A stretch of 64,000 bases of DNA from Phycisphaerae bacterium (GCA_002717655.1 PBAY01000051.1:1-64000), one strand, 5' to 3'; counted from the stretch's first letter, positions 8,298 through 18,429 are shown. The notes: generated from the letters alone by a model not told the origin. Program-made: numbers and translations.

Positions 8298-10157
8298 ATG
8301 CTTTCAAGGCTTCCGATCAACATCTCCGCTCCAGCGATCATCGCGCTGCCTGTGCTCATGCTCGGCATCTGGCTCTCGTTGATGTGGAACAGCCTGGCAC
8401 GCGAGTCGATCACCGAACTTGCCGATCAGAATGTGAAGCAGATTCATGAATTGGCGGATACCAAGATCGATGATCTCGTTTCGATACCTCCTCGCATCTG
8501 CGAATTGAATGCCTATTTCATCCGAACAGGAATTCTCGATGTCAGTGATCTGACAACATGGAAGCAGCCTCTGCTTGAGGAATTGGAAGCATTCGACATG
8601 CTCAGCGCCATCACCTGGGGAAGTGATGATGGCCGGAGTACCTGGATAGCGAGATACTCCGACGGCTCTCTGAGATGGGATGTCAAGAACGACGCCTCTT
8701 CAACCACGATGCTCGAATATACGGTTGATGAAAGCGGCAACATCTCCGATGTTCCAAGCGATGAATTTGAATACAACCTTTTTTCGCGTCCGTGGTACAC
8801 GACACCTCGTGATGCAGGACGTGGCGCATGGACCAAGCCGTATGTCTGGGCCGGGGGAACCGATACGGAAAACGTGACCATCGGCATCTCCTATGGCATC
8901 CCGCTGTATGACCCGGATGGCAATCTGGAAGGTGTCATCGATGCCGACTTCTCGCTGACTGATCTTTCCCGCTTTCTTCAATCCATCAAAGTAGGCAAGT
9001 CCGGCATCGCCATCCTGACCACCAATGACGGCTTCCTCCTTGCGACATCGAACAACACTCCGATTGCCGATGAACTCGGTAATCTGCTTCATGCGACAAA
9101 CTCACCTGATTTCAGAATTGTTGCAGCCGGCCGTCAATTCAACCATGAATCAACCCCTTCATTCCTGATGAAGACGGTGCGGCTGGACCATGAGAATTAC
9201 CGCCTGATGATCTCAGCTGTCGGCGATCGATTCGGACTCGACTGGCGACTGGTCACCATCGTTCCCGAGAAGGACTTTCTTCAGAAGGTCGACAGTGAGG
9301 CAAACAGAAGTACGGCGGTCAGCATCGGGGCGGTCATCATTGCAATCGTGATCGGACTTCTCGCCGCACGATGGCTGATCACGCCACTACTTACCCTGGT
9401 CAGGGCCGTTCGCAGAATCGGCAAAGGCGATCTCGAAACTCGTGTTGAAATAGGGCATGCACCGGAATACGTCGCACTGGCCGATGCGATCAACGAGATG
9501 TCCGAGAGCCTGAATGATTCTCGCGCTCGCGAGAATCTTTTGAACAGAGAGCTCGATCATCGAGTCAAGAACATGCTGGCGCAGATTGCGGCCCTGTGTA
9601 CTCAGGCTCAATCCCGAGCCTCGACTGATCGGCCGCTGCTGGAGGATCTTGCGGGTCAGGTCACAAGCCTCTCTGGCGTACATGAACTTCTTGGAGCAAC
9701 GGGCCAGACCGGACTGCCGCTGGAAGAGCTGGTCAAACAATGCTGCGAACCCTATCTCCAGAATGACAGACAGCTCAGGATTTCTGGCACGAGACTGTTT
9801 GTCGAACCCAAGGCAGCCATGTGTCTCGCACTGGTCTGCAATGAACTGGCGAATAATGCTCGCAAGTATGGATCACTTTCGGTGGACAGTGGATACATCC
9901 GAGCCAATTGGCACATTGAACATGATCCTGATGGGTCCAACTGGATGACCTTGAAATGGACCGAGCATGACGGACCACCTACACCAGAGGAATTCGTACC
10001 AAGCTTCGGAACACGAATGCTTCAGGCCATGATTCCATACGATGTCTCAGGTACCGTTGAGATCGATCTGAAAGCAACCGGCCTGGAATTCAAGACACGA
10101 ATTCCAATCGATTACTTCTCAGGCATACCGGTCTCGACCCCCAAGAAGAAACGGTGA
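8298..10157 (+). CDS. Membrane sensor histidine kinase, Cache-HAMP-HisKA_2/HWE type
   Basis: 619 residues. A membrane helix (about 14-34) leads to a periplasmic double-Cache sensor (about 40-325; WYTTPRDAG and VIDADFSL are typical), then a second helix (about 335-358) and a HAMP linker (about 360-412). The dimerisation segment has ELDHRVKNMLAQI with phospho-acceptor His421, characteristic of HisKA_2/HWE kinases. The ATPase domain keeps the N box (Asn515 in CNELANNARKYG) and a C-terminal FGTRML segment, but has the reduced lid typical of the HWE type. Such kinases often signal to single-domain regulators. No response regulator is adjacent, so it is an orphan here. Confidence 0.87.
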   Translation: MLSRLPINISAPAIIALPVLMLGIWLSLMWNSLARESITELADQNVKQIHELADTKIDDLVSIPPRICELNAYFIRTGILDVSDLTTWKQPLLEELEAFDMLSAITWGSDDGRSTWIARYSDGSLRWDVKNDASSTTMLEYTVDESGNISDVPSDEFEYNLFSRPWYTTPRDAGRGAWTKPYVWAGGTDTENVTIGISYGIPLYDPDGNLEGVIDADFSLTDLSRFLQSIKVGKSGIAILTTNDGFLLATSNNTPIADELGNLLHATNSPDFRIVAAGRQFNHESTPSFLMKTVRLDHENYRLMISAVGDRFGLDWRLVTIVPEKDFLQKVDSEANRSTAVSIGAVIIAIVIGLLAARWLITPLLTLVRAVRRIGKGDLETRVEIGHAPEYVALADAINEMSESLNDSRARENLLNRELDHRVKNMLAQIAALCTQAQSRASTDRPLLEDLAGQVTSLSGVHELLGATGQTGLPLEELVKQCCEPYLQNDRQLRISGTRLFVEPKAAMCLALVCNELANNARKYGSLSVDSGYIRANWHIEHDPDGSNWMTLKWTEHDGPPTPEEFVPSFGTRMLQAMIPYDVSGTVEIDLKATGLEFKTRIPIDYFSGIPVSTPKKKR

Positions 10158-10316
10158 CGATCCAAATCAGATTCGACAGCAGAGCAGGCCTGCCAGGCCG
10201 CCCAAGCTGATTTCAGGTCCCGAATCATTGAATTCGACCGGTTCCATTCATGATTTTGATTGATCGAGCGATGAACCATTGATCATGGTCAGATCAATGG
10301 CCACAATGAACGAATC

Positions 10317-11546
10317 ATGAAATTCCAACTTCAGATACGACAATCCGTGTTGGCCTTGTCGCTGATGAGCGCGGCAGCAACAGCTGATGTGCTCAATATT
10401 CCAGCCGACTACCCTTCCTTTCAGGAAGCGATCAATGCCGCCTCTGATGGCGACACCATCCTCGTCCAACCCGGAACCTATCTTGAATCCTCCATCAATC
10501 CGATTGGCAAAGTGATCACCATCGAAGGAGTACTGGCGCCTGATGGAAGCTGGGCCGTGACGATTGATGCCGAGCAGGCTGACTCCGCCATCATCTGCCA
10601 GAACGGAGAAGGCAACCAGACGATCTTCCGGAATCTCTCGGTGACAAATGGAAGTTCCAATACCGGTGGTGGCCTGTTGATTTCAAATGCAAGCAGTCCA
10701 CGATTCGACAACTGCCAGATCATCGGCAACTCGGCTGTTCGAGGTGGCGGCGTCTACTGCATCAACGATTCCAGCCCTCGATTCGAAAGCTGCGAATTCG
10801 ATTCGAACCAATCCGATATCGATGGCGGCGGCTTCTACAACCTGCTGGGCTGTGATCCGGTACTGATCGACTGCCTGTTCATCAATAATCAGGTATTCAG
10901 TGGCCAGTTCGCCTTTGGTGGTGGCATGTACAACCGGGATGACAGCAATCCCGTACTTACCAACTGCATCTTCAGGAACAATCAGGCGACCGGTGCATTT
11001 TCTTCAGGTGGCGCCATTGCCAACACCGAAAGCAGCCCGGTGTTGAACAACTGCATTCTGGAGAACAACACCACCGGCGGTGCTGGAGGCGGCATGTCGA
11101 ATACCGGTGGTGGCTGCCAGCCTTCACTGACTGACTGCCTCATCACAGGCAACAGCTGCACCAATGGTGGAGGCCTCTCCTTCTACACCGATGCCACCGC
11201 TCAGATCATCAATTGTGAGATCTCGAACAACAGTGCTTCGAATGGTGGCGGAATCCTGAACTTCAGTGGAATTGACCCCGCCATCTCCGGCACGGTTCTC
11301 TGCGGAAACAGTCCTGATCAGATCAACGGAACCTGGCTCGACAATGGTGGCAATGACATTGCCGATTCCTGCGCGTCCTGCATCGGAGATGCCACAGGGG
11401 ATGGCGTCGTGGATGTGAACGACGTCCTCTATCTGGTATCCGCCTGGGCTACCACTGATGCCAATGCCGACTTTGACGGAGATGGACTCGTCGACACCGA
11501 CGACATTCTGCTGTTGCTGAAGTACTTCGGCCAGAGCTGCATTTGA
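10317..11546 (+). CDS. Secreted parallel beta-helix protein with paired dockerin-like tail
   Basis: 409 residues. A signal peptide (about 1-23) is followed by NIPADYPSFQEAINAASDGD and a beta-helix rich in GGG turns (S-S-P-x-F-x-x-C rungs). The closing motif C-G-N-S-P-D-Q-I-N-G-T-W-L-D-N-G-G-N and the two calcium repeats (DATGDGVVDVNDVLY, DFDGDGLVDTDDILL) ending FGQSC closely match the protein at 3826, so the two are paralogues. No enzyme site was identified. No clear Shine-Dalgarno is present; CACAAT lies 9 nt before the ATG. The 159-nt gap upstream holds nothing else recognisable. Confidence 0.83.
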   Translation: MKFQLQIRQSVLALSLMSAAATADVLNIPADYPSFQEAINAASDGDTILVQPGTYLESSINPIGKVITIEGVLAPDGSWAVTIDAEQADSAIICQNGEGNQTIFRNLSVTNGSSNTGGGLLISNASSPRFDNCQIIGNSAVRGGGVYCINDSSPRFESCEFDSNQSDIDGGGFYNLLGCDPVLIDCLFINNQVFSGQFAFGGGMYNRDDSNPVLTNCIFRNNQATGAFSSGGAIANTESSPVLNNCILENNTTGGAGGGMSNTGGGCQPSLTDCLITGNSCTNGGGLSFYTDATAQIINCEISNNSASNGGGILNFSGIDPAISGTVLCGNSPDQINGTWLDNGGNDIADSCASCIGDATGDGVVDVNDVLYLVSAWATTDANADFDGDGLVDTDDILLLLKYFGQSCI

Positions 11547-11622
11547 TCCTGCTCCGATCCTCTATACTTCCTCCTCGGCTTCAGCACTGAGCTGGACAAA
11601 CACGTGCTGACAGGGGTTCAAC

Positions 11623-12249
11623 ATGGAATCAAATACCGAGTATCGATATGCAGATGCAGAGTGGGGACACCATACGGGATACCTGCTCAAGCAGATCGAC
11701 GTACTCGCTCAATCCATTGGACCCGGGCTTCGTGTCCTCGATGTGGGATGTGGCAACGGTGCCATTTCAGCGTGGTTCCACAGCCAGGGCTGCACGGTCG
11801 TGGGGATTGATGCTTCCCCCTCCGGCATCGAGATGGCACGCAAGGCACATCCCGATATCAGATTTGAAGAGCAACTCATTGAAACGGATCTGCTCGATCG
11901 ACTTCAGGAAGATCCATTCGATCTGGTGATCTCCACCGAAGTTGTCGAACACCTCTATGCACCAAGAGACTGGGCAAACGGATCATTCCATGCCCTGAAA
12001 CCAGGCGGGCATCTGATCGGAACGACGCCCTACCATGGCTACATCAAGAATCTCGCCATCAGCATCACCGGCAAATTCGACTCACATGTGAATCCACTCT
12101 GGGATTGCGGCCATATCAAGTTCTTCAGCCCAGGCACGCTCAGCGAACTCTACAGAGAAGCTGGATTCACCAACATCACCTGGCGTGGTGCCGGACGACT
12201 TCCGCTACTCTGGAAAAGCATGGTCATGCGAGGTCAACGACCGCTTTAG
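11623..12249 (+). CDS. Class I SAM-dependent methyltransferase (UbiG-like)
   Basis: 208 residues. Motif I is VLDVGCGNG (38-46), followed by VVGIDASPSGIEMAR (motif II) and DLVISTEVVEHL (motif IV), a Rossmann-fold SAM methyltransferase closest to UbiG/Methyltransf_11 types. HLIGTTPYHGYIKN further on is often seen in members acting on lipids or polyketides. The substrate is unknown. AGGGG precedes the ATG. Its stop codon overlaps the stop of the convergent gene by a few bases. Confidence 0.82.
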   Translation: MESNTEYRYADAEWGHHTGYLLKQIDVLAQSIGPGLRVLDVGCGNGAISAWFHSQGCTVVGIDASPSGIEMARKAHPDIRFEEQLIETDLLDRLQEDPFDLVISTEVVEHLYAPRDWANGSFHALKPGGHLIGTTPYHGYIKNLAISITGKFDSHVNPLWDCGHIKFFSPGTLSELYREAGFTNITWRGAGRLPLLWKSMVMRGQRPL

Positions 12250-13130
12250 CAGCCAGCCATCAATCGCCGCCTCATGGCACCAATGGTTTCAGGAGTCGTA
12301 CCACAGCAACCGCCGATGATTTCGGCGCCCGCTGCAACCCATTCCATCGCGTGATCCGTGTACCGATCAGGATCAATCGCGTCGGTACAGACCCAACCGC
12401 CCTCTTCATCAGCATGCCCGACATTGCCATAGCCAGCCAGTGTGACCTCCGGACCACACACCGTACGAAGATGACGAAGTTGTTCTGCCAGCACGGTGGC
12501 CGCGACACAGTTGATGCCGATGAATCGTGCATCCTTGAACTGTTTCACCAGCTCAGCAACTGGTGTTCCATCCAGAAGAATTCCCGGTTCACCTGATGAT
12601 CGCAGACAAAGGCTGATTGCCCAGGCATCCGGCGCATGTTCCCTTGCCGCCTCTGCTGCCGCGATCGATTCATGCGCCGTGCACATGGTTTCGATCAGCA
12701 CCAGATCAACACCCGCTTCAATCAGATGCCGAATGATCTGACCATGTTCCTTGCGACAGGTTGATGCATCGGGAGAAAGATCCGGGCTGTAGCAATCTTC
12801 CAGTGGTGCCACGCCACCAAGCACCATGGCTTCCGGCCGAGTTCGATCGCGAGCGACCTGCGCCAGAAGTACGGCCGCCTCAGTCAGGGATTGCGCCCGG
12901 TCACCCATGCCCGCCTTGGCGAGCGATCGTTCATGAGTACGGAAGGTATTGGTGGTGATCGCATCAGCACCCGCCTCCAGATAGGCACGATGTACCGCCT
13001 GAAGAACATCGGGCGCTTCATCCATCGCCCCCGCTGACCACAGCGGCATGCCCACATCAACCCCCCGGCGATCAAGTTCCGTTCCCGTCGCACCGTCAAG
13101 CAGCAGAATGTCATCCTTCTCATGAGCCAT
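12246..13130 (-). CDS. Homocysteine S-methyltransferase family protein
   Basis: 294 residues from the ATG at 13130; the frame is open further upstream, but this start gives the family's normal opening LLLDGATGTELDRRG. The zinc-binding cysteines are present: Cys208 (GINCVAA) and Cys275-Cys276 (GGCCGTTPE near the C-terminus). The fold is the (beta/alpha)8 barrel shared by MetH N-terminal domains, BHMT and MmuM. It would transfer a methyl group to homocysteine from S-methylmethionine, betaine or SAM; the donor cannot be told. No cobalamin domain is attached. It is divergent from the cstA-like gene. Confidence 0.85.
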   Translation of the reverse strand: MAHEKDDILLLDGATGTELDRRGVDVGMPLWSAGAMDEAPDVLQAVHRAYLEAGADAITTNTFRTHERSLAKAGMGDRAQSLTEAAVLLAQVARDRTRPEAMVLGGVAPLEDCYSPDLSPDASTCRKEHGQIIRHLIEAGVDLVLIETMCTAHESIAAAEAAREHAPDAWAISLCLRSSGEPGILLDGTPVAELVKQFKDARFIGINCVAATVLAEQLRHLRTVCGPEVTLAGYGNVGHADEEGGWVCTDAIDPDRYTDHAMEWVAAGAEIIGGCCGTTPETIGAMRRRLMAGC

Positions 13131-13207
13131 GGCTGCTGGACATGGTAATGAACCAGAGCGTTTCCCAACCGCTAGAATCGAGAAAGCACCACGAGGAGGC
13201 AGCCCAC

Positions 13208-15088
13208 GTGACAACACTCCTGATTGCCGTACTGGCGGGCATCGGATTTCTGGTTGCCTACTACACCTACGGGCGATGGCTGGGCAGGAAGATCTTCAGG
13301 CTCGCAGCCGATCATGTCTGCCCGTCGGAATCACTCCGGGATGATGTCGACTTCGTTCCAACCAAGCGCGGCGTCATCTTTGGTCACCACTTCACTTCCA
13401 TCGCCGGTACCGGTCCGATCGTAGGACCCGCCATCGCCGTGATGTGGGGCTGGCTCCCTGCCCTGCTCTGGGTCTTTCTTGGTTCGATCTTCATCGGTGC
13501 AGTACATGATCTGGGCAGCCTGGTGGTCAGCCTGCGCAACAACGGACAGACCATCGGTGACGTCGCCGGACGACTGATGAATCAACGGGTACGACTTCTG
13601 TTTCTTCTTGTCCTGTTGATGGGACTCACGATCGTTCTGGCGATCTTCGGACTGGTGATCGCAATCGTCTTCCGCATGTTCCCGGAAGCCATCTTCCCCT
13701 GTGTGATCCAGATTCCCATCGCGATCATGATCGGCCTGTGGCTCAACCGTCGTGGCTACAGTCTGGTGATTCCATCACTCATCGCACTGGTGTTGATGTA
13801 CCTCAGTGTGATCATGGGTGACTGGGGCCCATTGGCTTCCTTCAATCAGACGCTGGCCGAATGGCCAACCATGGTCTGGGTCTTCGTCCTGCTGAGCTAT
13901 TCCTTCATTGCATCGATTCTTCCTGTCGGAATCCTGCTTCAACCACGAGACTACATCAACGCGCTGCAGCTGATTTCCTCACTGGGTCTTGTCGTGATCG
14001 GCCTCATCGTCGCCGCGTTCATCGGCGGCGCCCCTGTTGAAATCGATGGTGAAGCGATGCGTCCCGCTCTGGAACTTTCCGCACCCGTCGCACAGTGGGA
14101 CCCCATCGGCGCGCCGATGATCTTCCCCTTCCTGTTCGTCACCATCGCGTGCGGTGCCATCAGCGGATTCCACTGTCTGGTCGCAAGCGGCACCTCCAGC
14201 AAACAACTGGCACGTGAGACCGATGCACAGATGGTCGGCTATGGCAGCATGATCACCGAAGGCTTTCTCGCCACCATCGTCATCCTTGCCTGCGTTGCGG
14301 GAATCGGACTTGGGGTTGCCGGCGAAGATGGTGTTCTGCTGGGCAAAGCCGCCTGGTCTTCGCACTACACCTCATGGTCGGATGCGAAAGGCCTCTCGAT
14401 GACCGTGGGCGCCTTCGTGGACGGATCATCGAACTTCCTCAAAGCACTGGGCATTCCACCAATCGTTGCCATCGCATTCATGGGAGTACTGGTCGCCTCA
14501 TTTGCCGGAACGACCTTGGACACCGCCTGTCGCCTTCAGCGATATGTCATCCAGGAACTCTGGGGGAACATCGGAGTGTCCAGTGAGTCACGAAAACGCA
14601 TGCGACGGATTGCGTGGTCAGGACCGGGACGCTTCATCGCGACCGGGATCGCCGTCGTACTTGGAGCAGCATTGGCCGCACTGCCTTCCGGAGGTGAGTG
14701 GACCTGGGCCTCGATGGGAACCGGCGGCATCATCCTGTGGCCATTGTTCGGCGCCACGAATCAACTGCTTGCCGGCCTGGCCTTTCTCGTGATCGCCTTC
14801 TATCTCTGGCGACGCAATCGACCGATCTGGTTCCTGATTCTTCCCATGATTTTGATGCTGGTCATCCCGATGTGGGCCATGATCGACCAGATCTTCACCA
14901 ACCGTGGTGGTGATTCGGCCTGGTGGGATCAAGGGAGATGGGAACTGGTGGCGATGGGCCTGGCAACTTGCGTTCTGGAAATATGGATGATCATTGAAGC
15001 AATCCTCCTGTTCCCCAGAACAAAGGGGCTGGATCCAGATACGTTGAATCCGGCAACTGTTAAATCGGAATTCGCCTCTGATGAGTGA
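13208..15088 (+). CDS. cstA: CstA-family transporter (carbon starvation / peptide or pyruvate uptake)
   Basis: 626 residues from a GTG start chosen because AGGAGG (13194-13199) lies 8 nt upstream; the longer open frame from 13142 would add a charged, non-signal-like extension. FVPTKRGVIFGHHFTSIAGTGPIVGPA near the N-terminus and G-x-x-H-D-x-G are CstA hallmarks, and about 14-16 membrane helices follow, with FAGTTLDTACRLQRYVIQE in the second half. CstA proteins import peptides or pyruvate during carbon limitation. The next gene starts inside its last codons, so they are probably co-transcribed. TAGAAT at 13173-13178 could be its -10 box. Confidence 0.9.
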   Translation: MTTLLIAVLAGIGFLVAYYTYGRWLGRKIFRLAADHVCPSESLRDDVDFVPTKRGVIFGHHFTSIAGTGPIVGPAIAVMWGWLPALLWVFLGSIFIGAVHDLGSLVVSLRNNGQTIGDVAGRLMNQRVRLLFLLVLLMGLTIVLAIFGLVIAIVFRMFPEAIFPCVIQIPIAIMIGLWLNRRGYSLVIPSLIALVLMYLSVIMGDWGPLASFNQTLAEWPTMVWVFVLLSYSFIASILPVGILLQPRDYINALQLISSLGLVVIGLIVAAFIGGAPVEIDGEAMRPALELSAPVAQWDPIGAPMIFPFLFVTIACGAISGFHCLVASGTSSKQLARETDAQMVGYGSMITEGFLATIVILACVAGIGLGVAGEDGVLLGKAAWSSHYTSWSDAKGLSMTVGAFVDGSSNFLKALGIPPIVAIAFMGVLVASFAGTTLDTACRLQRYVIQELWGNIGVSSESRKRMRRIAWSGPGRFIATGIAVVLGAALAALPSGGEWTWASMGTGGIILWPLFGATNQLLAGLAFLVIAFYLWRRNRPIWFLILPMILMLVIPMWAMIDQIFTNRGGDSAWWDQGRWELVAMGLATCVLEIWMIIEAILLFPRTKGLDPDTLNPATVKSEFASDE

Positions 15089-16325
15089 AGAACTTCCAAC
15101 TGGATTCTCAGCCCACGACACGCTTCCTGAGCACACCCACACCGCGTTGTTGGAGTTGATGGGACAGGGAACATTGAACTCGGTGGATTCGATCGGACTG
15201 CGGCTTCATGATCAGGGACTTGATGCCATCATGAATCTCAGATGGACGACAGGAACCGGAAAGAACCGCACATCACATGTACGCACTGTTTTCTTTGCCC
15301 ATCGCCCCGAATCACAACTCCCTGAATTCAGTATTCAGCCCGTCGAGACATTCCTCGGACTCAAAATGTTCAGATCCAGTGGAACAAATCATGTCAAAGT
15401 GGATGTGCAGGCGCTGGATGGAGTTGATTCAAGAATCAGCTTTACTTCACCTACACCAGAATCAGCTCGACATCTGCTGATGATCTCATCGCTGAGCTTG
15501 AATCACCTGCCTGAAGGCCTTTCCGTTTTCGGCAATCACAATGGATCAATCACCTGGCTTGAAGATGAACTGATCGAAGGTCAAGCGAGAGTGAAACTCA
15601 TTGAGGATTCAATAAGATTTCTCGACCCGATCGTCAACACGCCGGACCTGGGCCGTCGGGTTGCCCACGCCGTCCAAGGCACCTATGCCATGGAAGAGAT
15701 CGATCGACTGCGAAAGGCGAATACCAGTACCGCTCGAAAGCAACTCTTGAAATTCGTGACACGCAGTGAAGTTGATCAGGTCATCGCCTCGACTCCACCA
15801 CGACAAATACCAAAGACGATTCGAAAGCGGGCGATGAGTGTCAACAAGCTGAGCCTGGTGTTCTGCTGCGGCCTGACACTCTTTGGCCTGTTGATCGGGT
15901 TGTATGTCCTGATCGAAACAATCAATCGCGGCAGCTCATTTCCATGGGAATCACTCTTCTTCCTGGCTGTGGGATTCGTCTTCATGATCGGAACGATCGG
16001 CTGCATCGGCTGGCGCCGCTACAGGCTCAAGACCCTTCATGAAGGCGTCTTCATCCCAGCTCGAATCATCGGGATCAAAGCAACCAGAAATGCGGAGGAA
16101 GACAACGTGGATCACGAAGTCGAGTTTCAGCCGACGGATCAGACCATCGGACCGCTCACCCTCACCATCGGCAGTGATGCCGCACGAATCGCCCGACGCC
16201 TGAAGCATCGAGGCGGAGAGACAACGCTCCTGATCCATCCAAGCAAGGCCAGCAGTTCACACTGGTCCATGGCGGACCCGGCCATCTGGCTGGAAGGCTG
16301 GGTGACTGAGAACATCCCCGACTAG
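15081..16325 (+). CDS. Two-helix membrane protein of unknown function (DUF3592-like C-terminus)
   Basis: 414 residues, overlapping the end of the CstA-like gene by 8 nt. A soluble N-terminal half (1-250) has no recognised domain. Two membrane helices follow (about 255-278 and 290-312), then a small C-terminal domain (IPARIIGIKATRN ... DHEVEFQP ... TTLLIHPSKASSSHW) resembling the beta-rich DUF3592-type segment. Its position suggests a role linked to the transporter, but this is inference only. Confidence 0.65.
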   Translation: MSEELPTGFSAHDTLPEHTHTALLELMGQGTLNSVDSIGLRLHDQGLDAIMNLRWTTGTGKNRTSHVRTVFFAHRPESQLPEFSIQPVETFLGLKMFRSSGTNHVKVDVQALDGVDSRISFTSPTPESARHLLMISSLSLNHLPEGLSVFGNHNGSITWLEDELIEGQARVKLIEDSIRFLDPIVNTPDLGRRVAHAVQGTYAMEEIDRLRKANTSTARKQLLKFVTRSEVDQVIASTPPRQIPKTIRKRAMSVNKLSLVFCCGLTLFGLLIGLYVLIETINRGSSFPWESLFFLAVGFVFMIGTIGCIGWRRYRLKTLHEGVFIPARIIGIKATRNAEEDNVDHEVEFQPTDQTIGPLTLTIGSDAARIARRLKHRGGETTLLIHPSKASSSHWSMADPAIWLEGWVTENIPD

Positions 16326-16350
16326 ATCGGCAACACCGCAGCGTCTTCGA

Positions 16351-16632
16351 TCAACGCAGACGGCGCCAACCATCACGCACCGTCAAGGCGCCTTCGCCGC
16401 CGTAACCTTCATTCATCACGAGACGGCGGTCGATCACTCCATCACTGCGCAATCGATAGAGCACGTTGTGCGAAGCGATGTTCGACAGTGTTGCCGTGAT
16501 GCTTACGTACGAAACATCTTCCTCGTCCTGCATGCCACCCATGAAGGTGAAGGCCAGTACGCCTGTTGCCGCGAGCAAGCCAAGTCGAAGTCGGCGCTGG
16601 GATTTCCGAAGTGATTCAATCGTCTGGGTCAT
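16351..16632 (-). CDS. Small exported or membrane-anchored protein, unknown
   Basis: 93 residues from the ATG at 16632, chosen because a CAGGAGG sits about 8 nt upstream. MTQTIESLRKSQRRLRLGLL leads into one hydrophobic helix (about 16-34), then a compact acidic domain with DVSYVSITATLSNIASHN and LVMNEGYGGEG. This is a short anchored domain of unknown role. It converges with the gene ending at 16325 and is separated from the next leftward gene by a strong hairpin. Confidence 0.6.
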   Translation of the reverse strand: MTQTIESLRKSQRRLRLGLLAATGVLAFTFMGGMQDEEDVSYVSITATLSNIASHNVLYRLRSDGVIDRRLVMNEGYGGEGALTVRDGWRRLR

Positions 16633-16691
16633 GGCTGAAGCCTCCTGAATTTGTTTGCCAGAGCCTAGCATCTTGAATGACGTCACACTCG

Positions 16692-16725
16692 AACAAGCCC
16701 CCGGCCAGATGGCCGAGGGCTTGTT
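16692..16725. terminator. Strong stem-loop, likely bidirectional terminator
   Basis: AACAAGCCC (16692-16700) pairs with GGGCTTGTT (16717-16725). The stem extends inward by CGGCC/GGCCG after one mismatch, with a 4-nt loop. It lies just downstream of the leftward beta-helix gene. Confidence 0.65.
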
Positions 16726-16748
16726 CTTCTTCAGGATTTCGATCTGAT

Positions 16749-18200
16749 TCATCTACCCCAGTAGTCGAAGAACTTCATGAGGTCGTCGATATCGACTTTG
16801 CTGTTGCGGTCGAAGTCGGCTTTGCTGTACTTGGGGCAGTAGGTCGGAGAATCGACACAAAGGGTACCGCTGCCGAGGAAGATGCCTTCATGCAGTTCGC
16901 AGTCCTCCGGCATGAGAATGACGCAGTAGGTGCTCAGGCAGCAGGCACCTTCGATGGGCCCGTTGCAACTGATCTTGTCGCAGTCGATGCCGACACCGCC
17001 CCAGCGACCGCCCGATTCCTCGCATTTCGCGTAGCTCATCTGGATGCAGTCCGCGCCGATGCAGCAGGCGCCGGCCTGACAGGTATCGACGACCAGATTG
17101 CCAGAGCCGCTCCAGTTTCCGACGAGTGGTTCAGGCAGATTGCCGCAGAAAAGACTGTCGCGAACCTGAGCCGAAGCGATTGAATCCACATGCAGGCCAC
17201 CGCCGGCTTCAGACCCGATATTGGTGAGGAACTCACAGTTCTTGATCTGGAAGTTGAAGCCAACATTGCACCATCGAACACATGCACCGGCACCATACCA
17301 GTCGGAGATGTTCTCGACGAAATGACAGCTGGTCAGTTTGATCGATCCGTAATCCATTGATTCCACAAGCAGGCCGCCCCCGGCAAACTGCGAGTGGTTC
17401 CTCGTGAACAGCGTGTCATCGATCCTCATGCCCTGGCCGTAGCGGCCCTGCTTGACATAGATTCCGCCACCATTGCCTCCGAGGTTTTCCCGAAAGATGC
17501 AATTCGAGATCGAAATGAAATCCACATTGTTTGCCACATGAAGACCGCCGCCGCGTGAGGCGAAGTTGTTGTAGACCTCCGTATCCTCAAGGTGAAGTTC
17601 AAAGTTCTCGAATCCCCCAAGAGCGGAGATTCCACCACCATGATTGGATCCCGTATTGTCATGAATTCGACATCCAGCGACATTAATCCGGCCTGTAGCC
17701 TGATTGCCGATTTTGATTCCCACGCTTGCATTGGGACCGATGTCACAGTTGTTCAACTGGACGAGTTCGCAATGGCTGTCAAAGAGAACGCCGGTGTTGA
17801 AAGACCCCTGAACCGAGCAGCCTTCGACCGTGGCACTGGAATCGACGATCCATAAACCGCCATTGGCAGCATCCTCGATACGCAGTCCCTGAAGGGTGAC
17901 ACCTTCACTGTTCAGTACCGAGACGACCGGGGCCGCTTCACCATCCTGGGATGGAACCAGCGTGACCTGCGCACCATCCATGGCTCGGATCGTCAATGAG
18001 GTACGACCATCAATACGGACATGACCCTCATATCGTCCCTGGGCGACCAGAACCGTGCTGCCTTCGGGCGCCCATTGGGCTGCCCGGGCCACGGTGAGAT
18101 AATCACCGCCGCCGTTTGGATCAACGACAAAGGTATCAGCACAGGCCAATGATCCGAGGAACATCGTCAACGTGGCTGTCAATACGACCTTGTTCTTCAT
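16749..18200 (-). CDS. Secreted beta-helix protein with two GACC Cys-rich modules and short dockerin-like tail
   Basis: 483 residues with a signal peptide ending in CADT (about 22). DPNGGGDYLTVARAAQWAPEGST opens a beta-helix with rungs to about residue 365. The closing motif LFCGNLPEPLVGNW resembles that of the 3826 and 10317 proteins. Two tandem Cys-rich modules follow, each starting G-A-C-C and spaced C-x5-C ... C, about 40 residues apiece. The tail has a single calcium loop (DFDRNSKVDIDDLMKFFDYWG). AAGGA lies 7 nt before the ATG. It is probably a surface or matrix protein; no enzyme activity is assigned. Confidence 0.8.
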   Translation of the reverse strand: MKNKVVLTATLTMFLGSLACADTFVVDPNGGGDYLTVARAAQWAPEGSTVLVAQGRYEGHVRIDGRTSLTIRAMDGAQVTLVPSQDGEAAPVVSVLNSEGVTLQGLRIEDAANGGLWIVDSSATVEGCSVQGSFNTGVLFDSHCELVQLNNCDIGPNASVGIKIGNQATGRINVAGCRIHDNTGSNHGGGISALGGFENFELHLEDTEVYNNFASRGGGLHVANNVDFISISNCIFRENLGGNGGGIYVKQGRYGQGMRIDDTLFTRNHSQFAGGGLLVESMDYGSIKLTSCHFVENISDWYGAGACVRWCNVGFNFQIKNCEFLTNIGSEAGGGLHVDSIASAQVRDSLFCGNLPEPLVGNWSGSGNLVVDTCQAGACCIGADCIQMSYAKCEESGGRWGGVGIDCDKISCNGPIEGACCLSTYCVILMPEDCELHEGIFLGSGTLCVDSPTYCPKYSKADFDRNSKVDIDDLMKFFDYWGR

Positions 18201-18429
18201 GATTGGTTCCTTGCGTGGGGTTCAAGAGGTATCCGCTTGAAAGCAGCTGATCTGTCAGAAACTCCGCCTGCCCTCTGAAAACCATGCCTGAAAGCATCAA
18301 AATGGAGGTTGAGCCTGCTTCGAACAGCCCCACTATGAGCTGGTCATCCGCTTGTGTGACGGAAACCGCATCCGCACCCGAGCCTCTGGCAGGGGCCCAT
18401 TCATGCTGATTCAGCTGTCAATCGACTGC

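Noticed and set aside
18136-18333. 65-codon minus-strand frame upstream of the beta-helix gene
   Set aside because: It overlaps the signal-peptide region in another frame and lacks an SD; the gap 18201-18429 shows no supported gene.
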